Positions 18,025-26,954 of a stretch of 64,000 nucleotides of DNA are shown here, in pieces (within the stretch, counting starts at the first letter, position 1; each line of letters opens with the position of its first letter). The notes under the pieces are model-generated. The model was not told the origin of the DNA. It searched no databases and saw only the letters and a program-made list of their open reading frames with translations. This stretch comes from Bin18 sp965200355 (GTDB taxonomy: Bacteria > Desulfobacterota > Binatia > Bin18): contig OZ241351.1 of NCBI GenBank assembly GCA_965200355.1, positions 1,736,001-1,800,000 on the forward strand. Direction: 5' to 3'. A program made the translations under genes and the position numbers.

Positions 18025-18516
18025 ATGAACCCACGCGGGATGTCCCATGTTGCCCTATGCACCAAGGACTTTGAGCGCTCCCTGCACTTCTACCGGGATT
18101 TGCTCGGCTTCAAGGTCGCTCAGGAGGGAACCACGGTTGAGGAGGGAGAGTACCAGCAGGGAATTTACAAGAAGAAAAACCAGCAGGTGCAGTTCGCCAT
18201 TCTGCGCTACGGCAAGAAGGCCGCTACGCCCTACGGCCTCAATGAAGATGCGCCGGTGATTGCGCTGATTGCGCCGATGCAGGGCAAACCAACCGGGAAA
18301 CCCATCCTGGTGGACCAGGTTGGTATTTCTCATTTTGGGGTGTGGGTGAAGGGGCTGAATCGAGTCCACAAAGACCTGGTGAGCAAGGGCGTGGAATTTG
18401 CCGCCCCCCCGCACGTCCTGGCCAAGACCAAAGAAGGCACCATCCGCAGCGCCTTTGTCAAAGACCCGGATGGCATCATTATTCAGTTGGACGAAATGGT
18501 GCCGGCTCGGAAATAG
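18025..18516 (+). CDS. VOC-family (glyoxalase/dioxygenase fold) protein
   Basis: A 163-residue vicinal-oxygen-chelate protein. The first beta-alpha-beta-beta-beta unit is MSHVALCTKDFERSLHFYRD, then LLGFKV. The second is ISHFGVWVKGLNRVHKDL, closing with VKDPDGIIIQLDE. Metal-ligand positions (His in SHVAL, Glu near the end in QLDE) are consistent with an active enzyme. ATG 18025 is favoured because GAGGAGGG at 18011-18018 is properly spaced from it and touches ATG 18019. It is divergent from the tricarboxylate-type operon. The substrate is unknown. Confidence 0.85.
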   Translation: MNPRGMSHVALCTKDFERSLHFYRDLLGFKVAQEGTTVEEGEYQQGIYKKKNQQVQFAILRYGKKAATPYGLNEDAPVIALIAPMQGKPTGKPILVDQVGISHFGVWVKGLNRVHKDLVSKGVEFAAPPHVLAKTKEGTIRSAFVKDPDGIIIQLDEMVPARK

Positions 18517-18550
18517 CGGTCAGGACCGGGGTGGGCCGGGACCTCTGCCG

Positions 18551-19327
18551 CTAATGTCCGACCTGTGTCGGCTGCGGCTGGGCCTGCTTGGTGCGGATGA
18601 TTCTGGCCCGAGCGGCCATTGCCTCAGCCTCGTCCTGGCGGCTGAGCTTTTGCAGCAAATCGGTATATTTTTCGAGGAGGGTGGCCACCGCCGGATGGTC
18701 CGGGCCGAGTTGCTCCTCGCGGATATCGAGCGCACGCCGAAAGAGCGGTTCGGCTTCGGCATACTGACCCCGAGCAAGGGCCAGCTCGGCCAGTCCGCTG
18801 AGGCTGGTTGAGACCGCGGGGTGGGTCGGCCCAAGCGCCTGCTGTCTGATGGTCAGCGACCGCCGAAAATACGACTCCGCCTCAGCGTAGCGCTCCTGGC
18901 TCATATAGACCGCGGCCAGATTGTTCAAACAATTGGTGATACGGTAATGCGTCGGACCCACCAGGGCCTCGGCGATTTTTAAGGCGCGCTGGAGGAAGGT
19001 CTCGGCTTCGGCATAGCGGCCGAGTTCTCGGTACAGCGAGGCCAAATTATTCAGGCTCTGCGCCACCCACGGATGGTGGGGGCCATAGTGTGCCTCTCTG
19101 ATAGACAAGGCCCGCTCATAATAGCCAGCGGCTTCGGCGCGCTTGCCCTGATTATGCGACAAGCTGCCCAAGTTGTTCAGGACAACGGCCACGCGGGAAT
19201 CTTGTGGGCCAAACTTTTCTGCCTCTTGGAGGGCGTCCCGGAAGTGTTGCTCGGCTTCGACATAATGTCCCTTTTGGTGCAGCCGTGCCCCGGCTCCGTT
19301 CTCCGTCTCCCAGTTGATGTCACTCAT
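18551..19327 (-). CDS. Tetratricopeptide-repeat protein (kinesin-light-chain type)
   Basis: A 258-residue protein made almost entirely of 42-residue TPR units of the kinesin-light-chain/TPR_12 kind. Each carries the LGP-x-HP signature between repeats (YGPHHPWVAQSLNNLASLY, then VGPTHYRITNCLNNLAAVY, and so on). About five units are visible. There is no signal peptide. These proteins serve as protein-binding scaffolds, and no partner can be deduced. The flanking P450 gene on the same strand is 77 bases upstream. Confidence 0.88.
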   Translation of the reverse strand: MSDINWETENGAGARLHQKGHYVEAEQHFRDALQEAEKFGPQDSRVAVVLNNLGSLSHNQGKRAEAAGYYERALSIREAHYGPHHPWVAQSLNNLASLYRELGRYAEAETFLQRALKIAEALVGPTHYRITNCLNNLAAVYMSQERYAEAESYFRRSLTIRQQALGPTHPAVSTSLSGLAELALARGQYAEAEPLFRRALDIREEQLGPDHPAVATLLEKYTDLLQKLSRQDEAEAMAARARIIRTKQAQPQPTQVGH

Positions 19328-19404
19328 GGCGCGCCCTCTTGTCCCGTGGTCTGCACCCGCCTGTCTGCCGCCCCGGTGAAAAGCTGCGAGGCGTTGAGGC
19401 AGAC

Positions 19405-20739
19405 TTAGGCGGCTTCCCGAATCACCGGCATCCCGTCAGATGGAGCAAAGGTAATACTCCGCCGGATAACCCGCACGGTATGTCCCGGCACTGGCCGGAG
19501 TGAGACCCGAGACAATATCTGGGCGAGGACGATTTTCATCTCATAGGTGGCAAAGGCGGCCCCCAGACAGTGACGGACTCCTCCGCCAAAGGGGAAAAAG
19601 GTGTAGGGGTCCACCCGTTTCCCGATAAACCGCTCGGGCTGAAACGTCTCAGGCTTGGGCCACAGGTCTGGCCGACGATGGGTGAGGTAGATACACGGCG
19701 CGGCGACCCAGCCGGCCGGCAGGTCGTACTCGCCAATTCGGGCCGGCCGGGCGAGGTAACGAGCGACGACTGGCACTATCGGATTGAGGCGGGCCGTCTC
19801 TTTGATGGTCGCATCGAGATAGGTCAGCTCAGAAACATGCTCGGCCCGGATGGGACCCCCGCCGACCACACTCCGGAGTTCGGCGTGAACTTTTTCGAGA
19901 ATGTCCGGGTGTTGTAATAAATGGTGCATGACCCAGGCCAGCGAGGTGGCGGTCGTTTCGTGTCCGGCCAGCAGCATGGTGAGCATCTCATCCCGGAGCT
20001 CTTGCGCGCTCAGGGGCTGGCCGTCCTCGTCTCGGGCTTCGATGAGCAGGGCCATGATGTCGGTGCGTCCGTTTTGGGCGGCGGCTCTCCGCTGGGCAAT
20101 CTGCTCATGCAGCACGGCGTCGATTTCGCGGCCGAGCTGACTGATGCGTTGCCACGCGGTGAGCGGCCCCAGGTTGATTTGCAGCCAACGGACGAGCAGC
20201 AGGGGGCTGTGCCCCACAAGTCTGAGAAACTCAATCAGCAAGGAGCGGAGTTTCTGGAGCAGGGCCCCTTCGTCCACACCAAAGACGGTCCGCAGAATAA
20301 TATCAAGGGTGATCTCCCGCGTGTGTTGGTGAATGGGAAAGGGCTGTCCCACCGGCCAGGTGTCAATTGATCGGTCGGCAATCTCCCGCATGGTCTCGCC
20401 GTAGAGGCGCATACGTTCGCCATGAAACGGCGGCATGAGCAATTTCCGCTCGCGTTTGTGGCGCGCGCCATCGAGCAGCAGGACCGAGTTTTTGCCCAAA
20501 ATCGGTTTGAGGATCACATTGGCCCGGCCGGCCAGGGCGTCTTCGGGCGAGGCGGTAAATATCTGTTGAATGGCAACCGGGTCACTGAAGAACGCAATCG
20601 GCGGCGTATTGAGCCAACGCAGGGTGAAACACTCCCCATACTCTTGGGCATATTTCCGCATGATGGGAATGGGCCGGCGCACCCAATCCAGCGTTTGAAA
20701 CAGTCGGGGGCGCTTCGGACCAGGAGGGAGAGAGCTCAT
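19405..20739 (-). CDS. Cytochrome P450
   Basis: A 444-residue soluble bacterial P450. The I-helix oxygen-activation motif is LLAGHETTATS. The K-helix ExxR appears in ETARLNPIVPVVARYL, and PERF in FQPERFIGKRV. The heme loop FPFGGGVRHCLGAAF has the ligand cysteine at C391. It resembles CYP110-like and long-chain-hydroxylating bacterial classes, but the substrate is uncertain. No ferredoxin or reductase gene lies beside it. Confidence 0.95.
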   Translation of the reverse strand: MSSLPPGPKRPRLFQTLDWVRRPIPIMRKYAQEYGECFTLRWLNTPPIAFFSDPVAIQQIFTASPEDALAGRANVILKPILGKNSVLLLDGARHKRERKLLMPPFHGERMRLYGETMREIADRSIDTWPVGQPFPIHQHTREITLDIILRTVFGVDEGALLQKLRSLLIEFLRLVGHSPLLLVRWLQINLGPLTAWQRISQLGREIDAVLHEQIAQRRAAAQNGRTDIMALLIEARDEDGQPLSAQELRDEMLTMLLAGHETTATSLAWVMHHLLQHPDILEKVHAELRSVVGGGPIRAEHVSELTYLDATIKETARLNPIVPVVARYLARPARIGEYDLPAGWVAAPCIYLTHRRPDLWPKPETFQPERFIGKRVDPYTFFPFGGGVRHCLGAAFATYEMKIVLAQILSRVSLRPVPGHTVRVIRRSITFAPSDGMPVIREAA

Positions 20740-20804
20740 AGGGAAAGTCTACGAGACTCTGCGACAAAGGGCAAGGCGTGAACGCGGTAAGGCGGCACGC
20801 AGGA

Positions 20805-22001
20805 TCAAATCACCTCGTCGGCCTGCAACTGGCGAATCTCCACCGCGGACAGACCGAGCAGCTTCCTATACACCAGCTCATTATGTTCGCCCAGATTCGG
20901 ACTCGGGGTGTCGTTGGGAGGCTGCTGGCCGTTGAAACGCCACGGCGTGCCGAGCACGGTGACCGGACCGGCGGCAGGATGGTCGATATCCTTGAGGATA
21001 CCGCGTTCGCGCAGGTGGGGGTCGTTGAGGACTTCTTCGACCGTCTGGACCGCACCACAGGTGATGTCCGCCTCACCACACCGGCGCATGATCTCGTGTT
21101 TGGGCTGGTGTCTGGTCCAGGCACTGACAAGGGTGTCCACTTCATCCGCGTACTTGGCGCGGGCGCGGTTGGTCGCAAATTTTTCGTCCTGGGCCATATC
21201 CTCGCGGCCCATGAGGGTACACAACGCCTGCCAACGCTGGTTGTCTGAGGTCAGCAACAAGACATAGCCGTCACTGGCCGGATAGCAGTTATACGGCGAG
21301 AAGGCGCGGTTCGGAGCCCGGTTGCCAGCACGCTCATAGCGGCCGCCCTGGGCGCGGTAGGCTGAGATTTGCGCGGTCAGGGGTCCAATGGCCGACTCAA
21401 ACAGCGAGGTTTCTAATTCGAGCCCTTCTCCAGTCCGGTCGCGTTGATGGAGGGCCGCTAATACCCCTGCCGCAAAGTGAATGCCGGCCATGATGTCCAT
21501 AATCGGTGGCCCGGCCTTCATGGGTGGTCCGGCTGGGTCGCCCGTCGTGCTCATAATGCCGGACAGGGCTTGGACAATAGAGTCAAAAGAAGGGTAGGCG
21601 CTATAGGGGCCGGTCTTGCCGTACCCCGAACTTGAGGCGTAAATAAGGCGGGGATTGAGGTGTTTTAAGACCTCATAGCCCAGCCCCAACTTGTCCATGG
21701 TCCCGGCGGCAAAATTCTCCATCACAATATCAACCTGCGGAACAAATTGTTTGAACAGGGCTTTGCCGCGTTCGGATTTCAGATTCAGGGTAATGCCTTT
21801 TTTATTCGAGTTGAGCATCACAAAGGGATAGCTCTGCTTTTCGGTATCCGGGATGGGAAAAATAGTGCGCGCGCGCTCACCGTAGGGCCGCGGCTCGACC
21901 TTAATGACTTCCGCTCCCAGCAGGGCTAACACCTGGGTGGCATAGGGACCGTTAAAAACGTGGGTGAGATCAAGAACGCGGATATCGTCGAGTGCTCGCA
22001 T
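20805..22001 (-). CDS. CaiB/BaiF (class III) CoA-transferase
   Basis: A 398-residue formyl-CoA-transferase-like protein. It opens DIRVLDLTHVFNGPYATQVL and contains LLGAEVIKVEPRPYGERAR. The segment GPPIMDIMAGIHFAAGVLAAL includes the aspartate equivalent to the formyl-CoA transferase nucleophile (inferred by alignment). ELETSLFESAI and NRAPNRAFSPYNCYPASDGY follow. Such enzymes move CoA between carboxylic acids. It is divergent from the hydantoinase gene across 124 bases. Confidence 0.93.
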   Translation of the reverse strand: MRALDDIRVLDLTHVFNGPYATQVLALLGAEVIKVEPRPYGERARTIFPIPDTEKQSYPFVMLNSNKKGITLNLKSERGKALFKQFVPQVDIVMENFAAGTMDKLGLGYEVLKHLNPRLIYASSSGYGKTGPYSAYPSFDSIVQALSGIMSTTGDPAGPPMKAGPPIMDIMAGIHFAAGVLAALHQRDRTGEGLELETSLFESAIGPLTAQISAYRAQGGRYERAGNRAPNRAFSPYNCYPASDGYVLLLTSDNQRWQALCTLMGREDMAQDEKFATNRARAKYADEVDTLVSAWTRHQPKHEIMRRCGEADITCGAVQTVEEVLNDPHLRERGILKDIDHPAAGPVTVLGTPWRFNGQQPPNDTPSPNLGEHNELVYRKLLGLSAVEIRQLQADEVI

Positions 22002-22125
22002 AACTACTTCCCCTCACCAGCGGTCAGCTATCAGGCGAGGTCGGGAAAGGCAAGCAAGGCCGGGGGATTTTCTGAGTGGAGCAGAAAGGAGTACAAAGAG
22101 GAGGATATACCCAGGGAGGGGGATT

Positions 22126-23562
22126 ATGCTTGATCTCATCATTAGCGGGGGAACCGTTGTGACACCCCACACCGTGGCGGAATTGGATGTTGGCATTGCT
22201 GGAGAGCATATTGTTGCCGTGGGCCAACCAGGCGGCCTGAAGGCCACGACCGGCCGGGTGATTGATGCCACAGGAAAAATCGTCTTGCCGGGCGGGATTG
22301 AGCCCCATGCGCATATTGGTATTCCCGTCCCGCCGGACTGGACCGGCCAGCCGGATGTGATGACCCAGCCGCCTGAAGCGGCCAGTCGGGCGGCGGCGTT
22401 CGGTGGGGTGACGACCATTATCGACTTTGCCGGCGACCTGTCCCGCAAGGCCCTGCGCGGAGAACGCCGCCGCCCGCTGCTTGAGGTACTTGAACGCCGC
22501 CGGGCGGTCTTTCGCGACCACTGCTATACGGACTTCGCCTTTCATTACATGCTGGCCGGAGAATGTGGCCACCAGGCCGCCGGCCAGATTGCTGAGGCAT
22601 TACAAGAGGGCGTGGGCAGCTTCAAAATTTTTACCACCACGGAGGTCCGCATCCCGTATGGACATCTGTGGGAAATTTTTGCCGAAGTGGCCAAACACGG
22701 CGGGATGATGGCCGTTCACGCGGAAGAGGACGAAGTCGTGAACTATATGCTGGAAAAACTCAAACGCGAGGGCCGCGACCAGGCCTATAATATGCACCTC
22801 GTCCACAACAACCTGTCCGAAGACTTGGCTTTTCGGACGATCATTCGTCTGGCCGAACACACCGGCACCGGGGTGTATTTTGTGCATACCACGGCAAAAG
22901 AAGGGGTGCGCGCCATTGCCGAAGCGCGCCAGGCCGGCCAGCCCGTGTATGGCGAGGCCCTGCATCACTATCTGCATTTCACCTGTGAAGACTATAAAAA
23001 GCCGGACGGTATGGCGATTCATACCTATCCGGCGCTGAAATTTGCCGATGATAGAGATGAACTGGTTGACGGTTTACTCGACGGCCGCCTCTGCACCACG
23101 GCCACCGATGAGTATACGACCTATAAGGGCCCCAAACTGTTCAGCGACCGGATCGAATCCATCTGCGGCGGGCATAACGGCATCGAGACGCGCATCCCGG
23201 TGGCCTTCACAAAATGTGTGGTCGAACGCAATATGCCGCTCCAGCGCTTTGCCGAGATCATCGCCACCAACGCGGCCAAAATTCTGGGCCTGTATCCGCA
23301 AAAGGGGGCCATTCAGCCGGGGAGCGATGCGGATATCGTCCTGCTTGACCCGCAGTTGACCCCAACGCTGGCGGTGGAGGATTTGCACGCCGACTCTGAT
23401 TACAGCATTTGGGAGGGCTTTACCTGCCGGGGCTATCCGGTCATGACGATCTTGCGGGGCAAGGTAATTGTCGCAGACGGCAAGCTGCTCGGCCACTCGA
23501 CCGACGGGCGCTGGCTGAAGCGCAAGGTTGGGGGCGATGTTCTGGTGCGGCCGGCGCTGTAA
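22126..23562 (+). CDS. Dihydropyrimidinase/D-hydantoinase-like cyclic amidohydrolase
   Basis: A 478-residue amidohydrolase with a binuclear metal site: H61 and H63 in PHAHI, the carboxylatable lysine K167 in GSFKIFT, H198 in AVHAE, H254 in YFVHTT, and D328 in TTATDEYT. The C-terminal GSDADIVLLDPQLTPTL is the usual hydantoinase closing block. It opens cyclic amide rings such as dihydropyrimidines or hydantoins. The start at 22126 is set by AGGGAGGGGG just upstream. The 54 in-frame codons before it overlap the divergent CoA-transferase and are not family-like. Confidence 0.93.
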   Translation: MLDLIISGGTVVTPHTVAELDVGIAGEHIVAVGQPGGLKATTGRVIDATGKIVLPGGIEPHAHIGIPVPPDWTGQPDVMTQPPEAASRAAAFGGVTTIIDFAGDLSRKALRGERRRPLLEVLERRRAVFRDHCYTDFAFHYMLAGECGHQAAGQIAEALQEGVGSFKIFTTTEVRIPYGHLWEIFAEVAKHGGMMAVHAEEDEVVNYMLEKLKREGRDQAYNMHLVHNNLSEDLAFRTIIRLAEHTGTGVYFVHTTAKEGVRAIAEARQAGQPVYGEALHHYLHFTCEDYKKPDGMAIHTYPALKFADDRDELVDGLLDGRLCTTATDEYTTYKGPKLFSDRIESICGGHNGIETRIPVAFTKCVVERNMPLQRFAEIIATNAAKILGLYPQKGAIQPGSDADIVLLDPQLTPTLAVEDLHADSDYSIWEGFTCRGYPVMTILRGKVIVADGKLLGHSTDGRWLKRKVGGDVLVRPAL

Positions 23563-23583
23563 TGCTCTTATCATGGCCCTGTC

Positions 23584-24375
23584 ATGCCGACCTGGGACCC
23601 GCAGCAATACCAGCGCTTTCAAAAGGAGCGCGCCCAGCCGTTCTTCGATTTAGTGCAGCGTCTGCCAGAGGGGGAGGTGACCACCGTGGCCGATCTGGGC
23701 TGCGGACCAGGGACGCTCACGGCAACCCTGCCCGCACGCTGGCCACACGCAACCGTGTGGGGGGTGGATCATTCGCCCCAGATGTTGGCCAGAGCCAGGG
23801 CGTTGCCGGCGCAGCCCCGACTGCATTTTGTGGAAGCCGACCTTGTTGAGTGGTCGCCCCCGCGGCGGCTGGACCGCATCATCTCGAACGCGGCCCTGCA
23901 CTGGCTGCCCGAGCACCAGGCCGTTTTGCCGCACTTGGTCAGCCGGCTGGCCCCACACGGCGTATTCGCCGTGCAGATGCCGAACAATCAGACCGAGGCC
24001 GCCCACCGGCTGCTGCGCGAGTCCACTCAGCAAGAGCCGTGGCGCTCGCTGCTGGCTGGCGCGGAGGAGCAGACCAGCCTACAGTCTCCCCGCTGGTACG
24101 CCCACACGCTCCACCGTCTCGGGTGTACGGTTCAGGTGTGGGAGACGATTTATTATCACCTCTTGTCGGGTGAGAATGCCGTCCTGGAATGGATGAAAGG
24201 CACGGCCCTGCGACCAACGCTGGCGCGCCTGGGCCAACGCCTCGGTCAGGACGGACAGGCCGCCTTTCTGGAGATGTACGGCCAGCAGCTCGCCCAGGCG
24301 TATCCAGCTGGCCCGAACGGGACGCTGTTTCCTTTTCGGCGGTTGTTCTTTATTGCGCAGCGCCCTGCGCCCTGA
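23584..24375 (+). CDS. SAM-dependent methyltransferase, trans-aconitate 2-methyltransferase-like
   Basis: A 263-residue class I methyltransferase. Its opening (TWDPQQYQRFQKERAQPFFDL) matches Tam, which begins WDP-x-x-Y. The SAM motif is VADLGCGPGTLTATL, motif II GVDHSPQMLARA. LDRIISNAALHWLPEHQAVLP and VQMPNNQTEAAHRLL are also Tam-like. Tam methylates trans-aconitate, an inhibitory by-product of aconitase chemistry, which would fit the tricarboxylate genes nearby. It starts 21 bases after the hydantoinase. Confidence 0.85.
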   Translation: MPTWDPQQYQRFQKERAQPFFDLVQRLPEGEVTTVADLGCGPGTLTATLPARWPHATVWGVDHSPQMLARARALPAQPRLHFVEADLVEWSPPRRLDRIISNAALHWLPEHQAVLPHLVSRLAPHGVFAVQMPNNQTEAAHRLLRESTQQEPWRSLLAGAEEQTSLQSPRWYAHTLHRLGCTVQVWETIYYHLLSGENAVLEWMKGTALRPTLARLGQRLGQDGQAAFLEMYGQQLAQAYPAGPNGTLFPFRRLFFIAQRPAP

Positions 24376-24481
24376 TACCACTCCGGGCCACCTGGCCGCT
24401 CACGTGGGTCTCCCGGAGTCGGTTGAGCATCGTGTCAGCCGACGGGCGGGCAGATGTCACGAGTGGTGTTGAGAGGCTATT

Positions 24482-25711
24482 GTGTCAGACAGCACGCCCA
24501 ACCGCGCGATCTTTATTCTGGCCGGAGCAGTGTTTGCCACCATGCTGGGAAACGGCATGGTGATGCCCTTTATTCCGGTGTATGTCGCGCAATTCGGCCT
24601 GGGCGGTCTGGGGGCGGGCTTGCTGTTCAGCGTTCATGCCGCGACCCGGACCGCCTTGCTGCCGTTCATCGGACGGGCGTCCGACCGCTGGGGCCGGCGT
24701 GGCTTTCTGCTGGTCGGGGTGCTGTTCTACGCCTTGGCGTCCCTGGCCTATCCCCTGGCCGACCGAGTCGCCGCCTTTGTCGGCATTATGGCGGTCCACG
24801 GCACGGGCATGGCCATCGTCCATCTGGTGTCCCTGGCCTATGTCGGCGACCTGGCCCCGCGTGGCGAGGAGGGTCGGTACAGCGGCTATATGAATACCGC
24901 CCTGTTGGGCGGGATTGCCGGCGGGCCGGTCCTGGGCGGAGTGATCCGCGACCTGTCTTCCATGTCGGTCAATTTTCTGACGATGAGCGTCTTGAGCGGC
25001 GTGTCTTTTGTGTTGCTGGCAGTTCTGCTGCCCCCGGTTGAATCCATCCGAACCGGACCAAAACCCCCCCGGCATACACCTGGTGCGCTATGGCAATTGC
25101 TGACCTGTCGTCCGGTTGTCGGGGTGGCGAGCTTTCGTCTCGCCTATGCGTGTACGAACGCCTTGATCTGGATATTTCTGCCGGTTCTGGCCGCCCGGCT
25201 GTGGACGTTATCTCCCACCCAGATTGGGGTGTTAATCTCTGTCAATGTGATGGTCAGCACTGTGCTACAGGCCCCCTGCGGCCGGCTGGCCGACCGCAAG
25301 CCGAAGGCGGTGCTGATTGCCCTGGGCGGGGTGGGCAGCGCCCTGGCCCTGGCCGCCTTTCCGTTGGCGGCCGTGTTCTGGCAGGTGCTGGCCCTCAATA
25401 TCTGTATCGGTGGCTGCTATGGCTTGGCCTTCCCGGCCCATACCGCAGTGGGTATGGAGAACGCCGGTTCATACGGCATGGCCACCGTCATGAGCCTGCT
25501 GATGATGTCGCATGGCGCTGGCATGATGGTCGGGCCGCTGCTGTTCGGCGCCATTGCAGACCAGCTGAGTCTGGCCTGGGCGTTCTGGGCCGGCGGGCTG
25601 ATCAACCTCGGCCTGGTCAGCGCCTGCTGGCTCTTGCTGGTCGGCGCGCCGCCCAAGCGGCAAGCCGACCCGCTCCGACCCGCGAACACCGACCCCGTTG
25701 AGGCCGACTAA
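24482..25711 (+). CDS. Major facilitator superfamily (MFS) transporter
   Basis: A 409-residue polytopic protein starting at a GTG after GAGAGG. About 12 hydrophobic segments are visible. The loop 2-3 signature is GRASDRWGRRGFLLVG, and the second-half equivalent is GRLADRKPKAVLIALGG. The pattern (drug:H+ antiporter type) suggests export of small organic molecules. The substrate is unknown. Its stop overlaps the stop of the convergent alcohol dehydrogenase by four bases. Confidence 0.9.
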   Translation: MSDSTPNRAIFILAGAVFATMLGNGMVMPFIPVYVAQFGLGGLGAGLLFSVHAATRTALLPFIGRASDRWGRRGFLLVGVLFYALASLAYPLADRVAAFVGIMAVHGTGMAIVHLVSLAYVGDLAPRGEEGRYSGYMNTALLGGIAGGPVLGGVIRDLSSMSVNFLTMSVLSGVSFVLLAVLLPPVESIRTGPKPPRHTPGALWQLLTCRPVVGVASFRLAYACTNALIWIFLPVLAARLWTLSPTQIGVLISVNVMVSTVLQAPCGRLADRKPKAVLIALGGVGSALALAAFPLAAVFWQVLALNICIGGCYGLAFPAHTAVGMENAGSYGMATVMSLLMMSHGAGMMVGPLLFGAIADQLSLAWAFWAGGLINLGLVSACWLLLVGAPPKRQADPLRPANTDPVEAD

Positions 25712-26805
25712 AAGAATTTAATCACGCTGCGGGCCACCCCACCGCCCTCTTTTAAGAGGTCGTAGGCTTCGTTGACCTGTTCGAGCGCGAAGGTCTTGGA
25801 GACCAACTCATCGATCTTGATCTTTTTATCCACATACATGTCGATCAAGCGGGGCATGTCGATACGGGGACGGGTCGAACCGTAGTACGAGCCCTGAATC
25901 CGCTTTTCCATCAAACAAAAGATGTTCGGATTGAGTGAGATGCGCGCGCCGTCGGGCGACACGCCGACCACCGTACACAACCCGCCCCGGCCCGTCATCT
26001 TGAAGGCCAGCTCGATGGTCTTGGCCGTGCTGATGACCTCAAAGGCATAGTCAACACCCCGCCCGTGGGTAAGCTCCATCACCGCCTTGAAGGCGTCGTC
26101 CTGGCCGGGATTGATGGTATGGGTCGCGCCGAAAGTCTTGGCAAACTCCAGTTTCGAGTCGAGCAGATCGACCGCAATCACCTGCCGCGCCCCAGCCAGC
26201 GCGCAGCCCTGAATAACGTTGAGGCCCACGCCCCCACACCCAATGACCACCGTAGAGGAGCCGGGCTGGACATTCGCGGTGTTGACCGCCGCCCCCACCC
26301 CGGTCATGGTCCCGCAGCCCACAAAACACGCCCGGTCGAGCGGAACGTCGTCTCGAATTTTGATGGCGCAGCTCTCGTGGACAACGGTCTCTTCGGCAAA
26401 CGAGGCCGTGTACGCAAAATGAAATATCTCCTCATTGTTCTTGCGCAGGCGTGTCGTCCCGTCCACGAGCGTGCCGAGTGCTCTGGGCCGGGTTTCACAC
26501 AGATGCGGTTTGCCCTGCGTACAATAATGGCAGGTGCCGCACACCGGGTTGAACGACAGCACAACATGGTCGCCCTCTTTGACCGAGGTCACGCCAGCGC
26601 CCACCTCGACTACCACCCCAGCCCCCTCATGGCCCAGCACCATGGGCAGCGGCATCCGCATATCGCCGGTCATGACGTGCAAGTCACTATGACAGGCCCC
26701 GTTGGCCGCCACCTTGACCTTGACCTCGCCGGCCTTGGGCGGGTCAAGATGTAAATCTTCAATCACGAGTGGTTTGTTCGGCTCATATAATACCGCAGCT
26801 TTCAT
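25708..26805 (-). CDS. Zinc-dependent alcohol dehydrogenase (class III/NDMA-type MDR family)
   Basis: A 365-residue medium-chain dehydrogenase. Catalytic zinc ligands include C and H in GACHSDLH and the GHEGAGVV block. The structural-zinc lobe CGTCHYCTQGKPHLC has four cysteines in the standard spacing. The Rossmann motif is VIGCGGVGLNVIQG, with VDLLDSKLEFA binding NAD. The in-frame extension to 27051 is not family-like. The ATG at 26805 follows CAGGAGGGAAGGGCC and was chosen. It is divergent from the TonB receptor gene. Confidence 0.93.
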   Translation of the reverse strand: MKAAVLYEPNKPLVIEDLHLDPPKAGEVKVKVAANGACHSDLHVMTGDMRMPLPMVLGHEGAGVVVEVGAGVTSVKEGDHVVLSFNPVCGTCHYCTQGKPHLCETRPRALGTLVDGTTRLRKNNEEIFHFAYTASFAEETVVHESCAIKIRDDVPLDRACFVGCGTMTGVGAAVNTANVQPGSSTVVIGCGGVGLNVIQGCALAGARQVIAVDLLDSKLEFAKTFGATHTINPGQDDAFKAVMELTHGRGVDYAFEVISTAKTIELAFKMTGRGGLCTVVGVSPDGARISLNPNIFCLMEKRIQGSYYGSTRPRIDMPRLIDMYVDKKIKIDELVSKTFALEQVNEAYDLLKEGGGVARSVIKFF

Positions 26806-26954
26806 GGCCCTTCCCTCCTGTCGATACAAGCTCTCCCGTAGGAACTTGGAATGATAAACGGCTCGACGGGCGCTGTCCATCCGATTCCCACCAGGGCCGG
26901 CCAGGCATCGGGCCGGACTTTCACTGCTCCGACAAAGCAAGTTATAGTGCCGGG

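Noticed and set aside
17860..18048. N-terminal extension of the flavoprotein gene
   Set aside because: The extra about 63 residues are Arg/Ser/Pro-rich, do not resemble the family, and would overlap the divergent VOC gene start. GTG 17859 with GGGAGGG upstream is the better start.
18551..19327. TPR gene as part of a defence or signalling system
   Set aside because: The repeats are generic kinesin-light-chain-type TPRs with no effector or kinase domain attached, and neighbours are metabolic.
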